Shown in pieces: positions 6,222 through 9,136 of a stretch of DNA of 9,136 nucleotides; the stretch's first letter is position 1; the number at the start of each line of letters is the position of its first letter. A program made the position numbers and the translations under genes. The DNA lies in assembly GCA_031262125.1 (NCBI GenBank), contig JAISII010000175.1:1-9136 (forward strand), read 5' to 3'. The notes below the pieces were generated by a model. The model worked only from the letters and a program-made list of their open reading frames with translations, searched no databases and was not told where the DNA came from. The stretch comes from Oscillospiraceae bacterium. GTDB taxonomy: Bacteria; Bacillota; Clostridia; Oscillospirales; Acutalibacteraceae.

Positions 6222-6299
6222 AACGGAAAAGTTGGCGGAATAAATTACAGGCTTGTTTCAAGCGATGCATTAGGGTTTATGCCCTTTTTTGTAGGTTAG
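6222..6299 (+). pseudogene. Relic: duplicated, diverged 3' end of the metallophosphoesterase gene
   Basis: These 78 bases align without gaps to the last 78 bases of the intact gene (6107-6184), with 14 differences by my count (about 82% identity). The same frame reads NGKVGGINYRLVSSDALGF, then MPFFVG and stop, against NGDIGGINYKLVSSDALGF, then MPLFVG and stop. Of 25 residues 21 are identical; three of the four changes are conservative. Leaving out the stop, 8 of 12 base differences are at third codon positions, the pattern of divergence under selection in a working gene. No start precedes it and the frame is closed by TAA at 6216-6218, so it is not translated. It is best read as the remaining tail of a second allele or paralogue, and it ends 27 bases before the lipoprotein gene. 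Confidence 0.88.
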
Positions 6300-6326
6300 T
6301 TATAAAAAAGAAAGAGGAATTTTAAA

Positions 6327-7286
6327 ATGAAAAAAATTTTTATACTTGCTTTAGCTATAGTTTGCCTTGCAGCAATGCTTTGCGGGTGCGGCGGCAACAA
6401 TGCAACAAACACGGCTGACACCACTGCAGCACCTGCTGCAGCTTTAACAACGGTTGCCGATACAACCGCAGCACCAAGCGTTACATCCGCACAACAAGGC
6501 ACCGCTGTGTTGCACGCTTATTTAGACGAATTGGTTACAGAATACGGGCGTTCCTCTAAAAGAACTACCATAGCAGAAGACAGCGAACGCAACAGAACCA
6601 TAACCTCAACCGACCAATACGGGCTTTTAGCCTCAAAGTTGATTGATGTTAACAACGACAATACGCAGGAGTTTATAACGGCGGTAATCAGCGGAGATGC
6701 ACAAAAAGATGTTTTAGAAATTGCGTTATTTTCGCCAAACGGCATTATTGGAAAATCTTTAGAACTAAAAGCCAATTTTTCAAACGGGGAACAACCGCCG
6801 ACAGTTTTTTTAAAAACACATAACAACACAACATACCTATGTGTTATTGCCGAGGGCGGGTCTATGTTCTTTGGCGGCAGTGCATACAGCCAGCAACTAA
6901 GTGTTTATAAATTTGATGCTGATTTTAATTTTGTATTGCAAAAAACATTTGGAAGCAGCAGGGGAGCAGGTGCAAACTCTACTGTTAACATAACCGACAG
7001 CGGCAACGGTGAAACCATTTACAGCAGCGGAACAATACAATCGACCGATAGAGATGCAAAGCTTGCCGCCTTTAACAAGGTTAAAACAAGTCTTGCCGAA
7101 TATGGCTTGCAAGACCAAGTGGAGTTTGGGGACGACGATATGTCTTCGCCCTGCAACTTTGATTTTGAGGACGAAAGCGTTGGCGTTGTGCCCATTTGCG
7201 GCGGCGAATTGGATTATGCCAGAGGCACGGGCTCACTCTCTTATGTTGTTGAATATGAGGATTATACAAGCGGCGATGACGATTAA
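6327..7286 (+). CDS. Secreted lipoprotein of unknown function
   Basis: I do not recognise a named family. The 319-residue product begins with a lipoprotein signal: basic KK at 2-3, a hydrophobic core (about 4-18), and a lipobox LCGC with Cys21 as the likely lipidated residue. The next 35 or so residues form a Thr/Ala-rich linker with ADTTAAP twice (30-36, 44-50), probably a flexible tether. The outer domain carries LIDVNNDNTQEFI (105-117), whose spaced D-x-N-x-D-x-x-x-E residues (107-115) resemble the calcium-binding loops of clostridial surface proteins. Two further cysteines lie near 277 and 292, and the C-terminus is strongly acidic (EYEDYTSGDDD). It should sit on the outer face of the membrane. 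The start has the ribosome site AGAGGA (6313-6318). I see no clear promoter. The gene lies between a broken phosphoesterase copy and tig, so it may be a lineage-specific insertion. Confidence 0.85.
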   Translation: MKKIFILALAIVCLAAMLCGCGGNNATNTADTTAAPAAALTTVADTTAAPSVTSAQQGTAVLHAYLDELVTEYGRSSKRTTIAEDSERNRTITSTDQYGLLASKLIDVNNDNTQEFITAVISGDAQKDVLEIALFSPNGIIGKSLELKANFSNGEQPPTVFLKTHNNTTYLCVIAEGGSMFFGGSAYSQQLSVYKFDADFNFVLQKTFGSSRGAGANSTVNITDSGNGETIYSSGTIQSTDRDAKLAAFNKVKTSLAEYGLQDQVEFGDDDMSSPCNFDFEDESVGVVPICGGELDYARGTGSLSYVVEYEDYTSGDDD

Positions 7287-7308
7287 AAACAGCAAACAGT
7301 TTAAAAAA

Positions 7309-7330
7309 CCAACAAAAACCCAACAAAAGC
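7309..7330 (+). repeat. Two tandem 11-bp C/A-rich repeats upstream of the tig promoter
   Basis: CCAACAAAAAC (7309-7319) is followed at once by CCAACAAAAGC (7320-7330), 10 of 11 bases identical. The pair ends 10 bases before the tig -35. It may be low-complexity sequence or an upstream binding site. No hairpin terminator for the lipoprotein gene is visible in 7287-7340. Confidence 0.4.
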
Positions 7331-7340
7331 GTTTTGGCAC

Positions 7341-7369
7341 TTGAAATTTGCACTATAACGTGTTATAAT
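7341..7369 (+). promoter_or_regulatory. Extended -10 sigma-A promoter for tig
   Basis: TTGAAA (7341-7346) and TATAAT (7364-7369) are 17 bp apart, and TG at 7361-7362 gives the extended -10 form TGTTATAAT. Transcription should start near 7376, about 30 nt before the tig ATG. The inverted arms TATAAC/GTTATA (7354-7367) overlap the -10. This is one of the two best promoters in the window. Confidence 0.8.
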
Positions 7370-7406
7370 AATTTGATATTATATAAGAAAGTATGGAGGA
7401 ATTGAA

Positions 7407-8684
7407 ATGTCTTTAAAAAACAAAGAAAACACCGAAACAAACACATTTGTTCTGGAGGTGGACGTTGATAAGGAAACGTTCCAGAACGAAATAAACAAAA
7501 TTTACAAAAAACAAATCGGCAAAATGAACATACCCGGCTTTAGGCGTGGCAAAGCACCCCGCCATATGGTAGAGTCGCTTTACGGCAAGGATGTGTTTTA
7601 TGATGATGCAATGCAAGAGCTGTACCCCGAAGCTTTGGCACAAGCAGGCGAAGAAGCCGAGATTAAAATCGTTTCGGTAGAGAATATTGAAATTATCGAA
7701 GTTGGTAACGACGGCTTTAGCTTTAAAGCAACAGTAATTGTAGAGCCGGAGCTGACTGTAGAAAACTACAAGGGCATAGAAGTTACTAAAAAATCAACCG
7801 AAGTTACCGACGAGCTTTTGCAGGAAGAAATCGACAAAGAGCTTGACAAGGTTAGCCGTATGGCAGCAGTAACCGACCGCCCCGCACAAGACGGCGACAC
7901 GGTTGTTATTGATTTTGACGGTTATGTTGACGATGTTGCTTTTGACGGCGGCAAAGCCGAAAACCACAACCTGCTATTGGGTTCGGGTCAGTTTATCCCG
8001 GGCTTTGAGGAGCAGATTGTCGGGCATAATGTTGATGACGAGTTCTCGGTTATGGTAAAGTTCCCCGAGGAATACCACGCCGAAGCACTTGCAGGCAAAG
8101 ATGCCGAGTTTAAAGTAAAACTGCACGAGATAAAAGCTAAAGAGCTGCCCGCTTTTGACGACGATTTTGTAAAAGATGTCAGCGATAAAGAAACTGTTGA
8201 CGAATATAAAGCCGATTTAAAAGAAAAGCTGCAAAGCAAGCTGGATAAAGAAGCCGAAAGCGATATTGAAAACCAAATTGTTACCAAGCTTTGCGAGCTT
8301 GCACAGGGCGAAATCCCCGATGCGATGACACATAACGAAGTTCACGCTATGATACACGAGTTTGAGCATCGTTTAAGCTCACAAGGGCTTGACCTTAAAA
8401 CATATTTGGGCTTTATGGGTACCGACGAAAAAGGCTTGCACGATATGTATAAGCCCGAAGCCGAAAAACGTGTTAAAGTTCGCTTGGCGTTAGAGGCTGT
8501 TGTTCGTGCCGAAGATATTCAAATAACCGAGGAAGACTTGGAAGCCGAATATAAAAATATGGCAGAAAAATATAAGGTGGAGCTTGAGCAAATCAAATCA
8601 ATCGTAGCAGCCGAGAATTTAACGCAGGATTTAAAGGTTCAAAAAGCTGTCGAGCTGATTAAAGAGGCAGCTATTATAAAATAA
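7407..8684 (+). CDS. tig: Trigger factor (ribosome-bound chaperone, peptidyl-prolyl isomerase)
   Basis: Trigger factor docks at the ribosomal exit tunnel next to L23 and shields nascent chains; its middle domain is an FKBP-type prolyl isomerase. The 425-residue product has the usual length and three parts. The N-terminal ribosome-binding domain carries the signature GFRRGKAP at 44-51. The FKBP domain (about 157-245) shows DGDTVVIDFDGYVDD, the LLLGSGQFIPGFEEQIVG core and FPEEYHAEALAGKDAEF. The C-terminal helical chaperone arms (about 246-425) are rich in Glu and Lys. The start at 7407 has the excellent ribosome site TGGAGGA (7394-7400) six bases upstream. It has its own promoter. tig followed by clpP (often then clpX) is a widespread bacterial arrangement linking folding with proteolysis. 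Confidence 0.97.
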   Translation: MSLKNKENTETNTFVLEVDVDKETFQNEINKIYKKQIGKMNIPGFRRGKAPRHMVESLYGKDVFYDDAMQELYPEALAQAGEEAEIKIVSVENIEIIEVGNDGFSFKATVIVEPELTVENYKGIEVTKKSTEVTDELLQEEIDKELDKVSRMAAVTDRPAQDGDTVVIDFDGYVDDVAFDGGKAENHNLLLGSGQFIPGFEEQIVGHNVDDEFSVMVKFPEEYHAEALAGKDAEFKVKLHEIKAKELPAFDDDFVKDVSDKETVDEYKADLKEKLQSKLDKEAESDIENQIVTKLCELAQGEIPDAMTHNEVHAMIHEFEHRLSSQGLDLKTYLGFMGTDEKGLHDMYKPEAEKRVKVRLALEAVVRAEDIQITEEDLEAEYKNMAEKYKVELEQIKSIVAAENLTQDLKVQKAVELIKEAAIIK

Positions 8685-8754
8685 GCCTTGAAATTTTTAT
8701 TGCTTTTTGTTTTATTTTCTGCAAACGAATATATTTTCAAAAACATACCAATTA

Positions 8755-8760
8755 TATACT
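8755..8760 (+). promoter_or_regulatory. Weak candidate -10 for clpP
   Basis: TATACT (8755-8760) matches the -10 consensus at 5 of 6 positions and would start transcription about 20 nt before the clpP ATG. No good -35 lies at 16-18 bp (TATTTT at 17), and no TG extension is present. TTGAAA at 8688-8693 could be a -35 for a poorer -10, TTTATT (8711-8716). I see no CtsR-type repeat. clpP may instead be read through from tig, since no clear terminator separates them. Confidence 0.28.
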
Positions 8761-8786
8761 ATATGTAAAAAAGGAGTTTTAGATTT

Positions 8787-9136
8787 ATGAGCAGTTTAGT
8801 TCCTTACGTTATCGAACAAACAAGCCGTGGCGAGAGGTCGTATGACATTTTCTCACGATTATTAAACGACAGAATTATTATATTGGCAGACGAAGTAAAC
8901 AACGCAACCGCAAGCCTTGTTGTTGCACAGCTGCTTTATTTAGAGGGTCAAGACCCGTCAAAGGACATCAGCCTTTATATCAACAGCCCCGGCGGTTCGG
9001 TTACCGACGGTATGGCAATTTATGATACTATGCAGTATATTAAATGCGATGTTTCTACTATTTGTATTGGTTTGGCTGCAAGTATGGGTGCATTTCTGCT
9101 TTCGGCAGGGGCAAAGGGCAAACGCCTTGCATTGCC
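8787..9136 (+). CDS. clpP: ATP-dependent Clp protease proteolytic subunit (3' end outside window)
   Basis: ClpP is the serine-protease barrel that, with an AAA+ partner such as ClpX or ClpC, degrades unfolded, tagged and regulatory proteins in the cytoplasm. The window holds the first 116 codons of a protein usually near 195 residues. MSSLVPYVIEQTSRGERSYD is a typical N-terminus, followed by SRLLNDRIIIL, the YINSPGGSVTDGMAIYDTM segment with the oxyanion-region SPGG at 67-70, and the nucleophile Ser99 in GLAASMGAFLL. The catalytic His and Asp lie beyond the end. The ATG at 8787 follows AAAGGAG (8770-8776) at good spacing. Position directly after tig matches the common tig-clpP-clpX order; clpX probably follows. 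Confidence 0.96.
   Translation, partial: MSSLVPYVIEQTSRGERSYDIFSRLLNDRIIILADEVNNATASLVVAQLLYLEGQDPSKDISLYINSPGGSVTDGMAIYDTMQYIKCDVSTICIGLAASMGAFLLSAGAKGKRLAL

Noticed and set aside
6424..6441. 8-bp inverted repeat CTGCAGCA/TGCTGCAG in the lipoprotein gene
   Set aside because: Only 2 bases separate the arms, and it arises from repeated Ala codons in the low-complexity tether, so I see no separate function.
6518..6829. 103-codon open frame on the - strand opposite the lipoprotein gene
   Set aside because: The + strand frame has a signal peptide, lipobox and ribosome site; the antisense product shows no domain.
8679..8720. Terminator after tig
   Set aside because: The region is T-rich but the best pairing is about five A-T pairs, too weak to call.
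1..9136. Mobile element, CRISPR array, tRNA/rRNA gene or defence system
   Set aside because: No transposase or integrase, regular repeat array, tRNA cloverleaf or defence domain was seen. The genes are housekeeping apart from one lipoprotein.

Overview
The window is a compact stretch of chromosome in which every recognisable gene lies on the + strand. The gene order rplS - lepB - rbgA(ylqF) - rnhB - yraN, and further on tig - clpP, is typical of Firmicutes. The M19 dipeptidase, threonine synthase and COG1768-like phosphoesterase between these blocks, the AT-rich spacers and the strong AGGAGG-like ribosome sites point to a Clostridia-type gut anaerobe, perhaps of the Oscillospiraceae/Ruminococcaceae. 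This placement is inferred from gene order and protein character, not from a marker-gene comparison. TAA, TGA and TAG all act as stops, so the standard bacterial code applies.

Layout. The 3' part of rplS (ribosomal protein L19) ends in a clear hairpin/T-tract terminator. lepB (signal peptidase I) follows and ends in a second terminator, whose loop contains the -10 of a candidate promoter for the next group. That group is rbgA (50S-assembly GTPase), rnhB (RNase HII), yraN (nuclease-fold protein) and an M19 dipeptidase that overlaps yraN by 14 bp. A near-consensus promoter, TTGACT-N17-TATAAT, overlaps the dipeptidase stop codon and should drive thrC. A metallophosphoesterase gene follows with no visible terminator between. 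Next come a 78-bp relic of a second copy of that gene's 3' end and a gene for a secreted lipoprotein I cannot assign. An extended -10 promoter then drives tig (trigger factor), followed by clpP, which is cut off by the window edge.

How the genes fit together. Most are housekeeping functions: translation and ribosome assembly (rplS, rbgA), protein export (lepB), removal of RNA from DNA (rnhB), nascent-chain folding and protein turnover (tig, clpP), and amino-acid/peptide metabolism (thrC, dipeptidase). I found no tRNA or rRNA gene, CRISPR array, transposase or defence system, and I do not think the window holds a new biological system.

The most unusual item is the phosphoesterase-tail relic at 6222-6299. 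It differs from the intact gene mostly at third codon positions, which suggests a scar of recombination with a diverged homologue next to the unassigned lipoprotein gene. Also worth a look are the promoter nested in a terminator before rbgA, inverted repeats over the tig -10, and a possible 12-codon upstream ORF abutting the phosphoesterase start codon.
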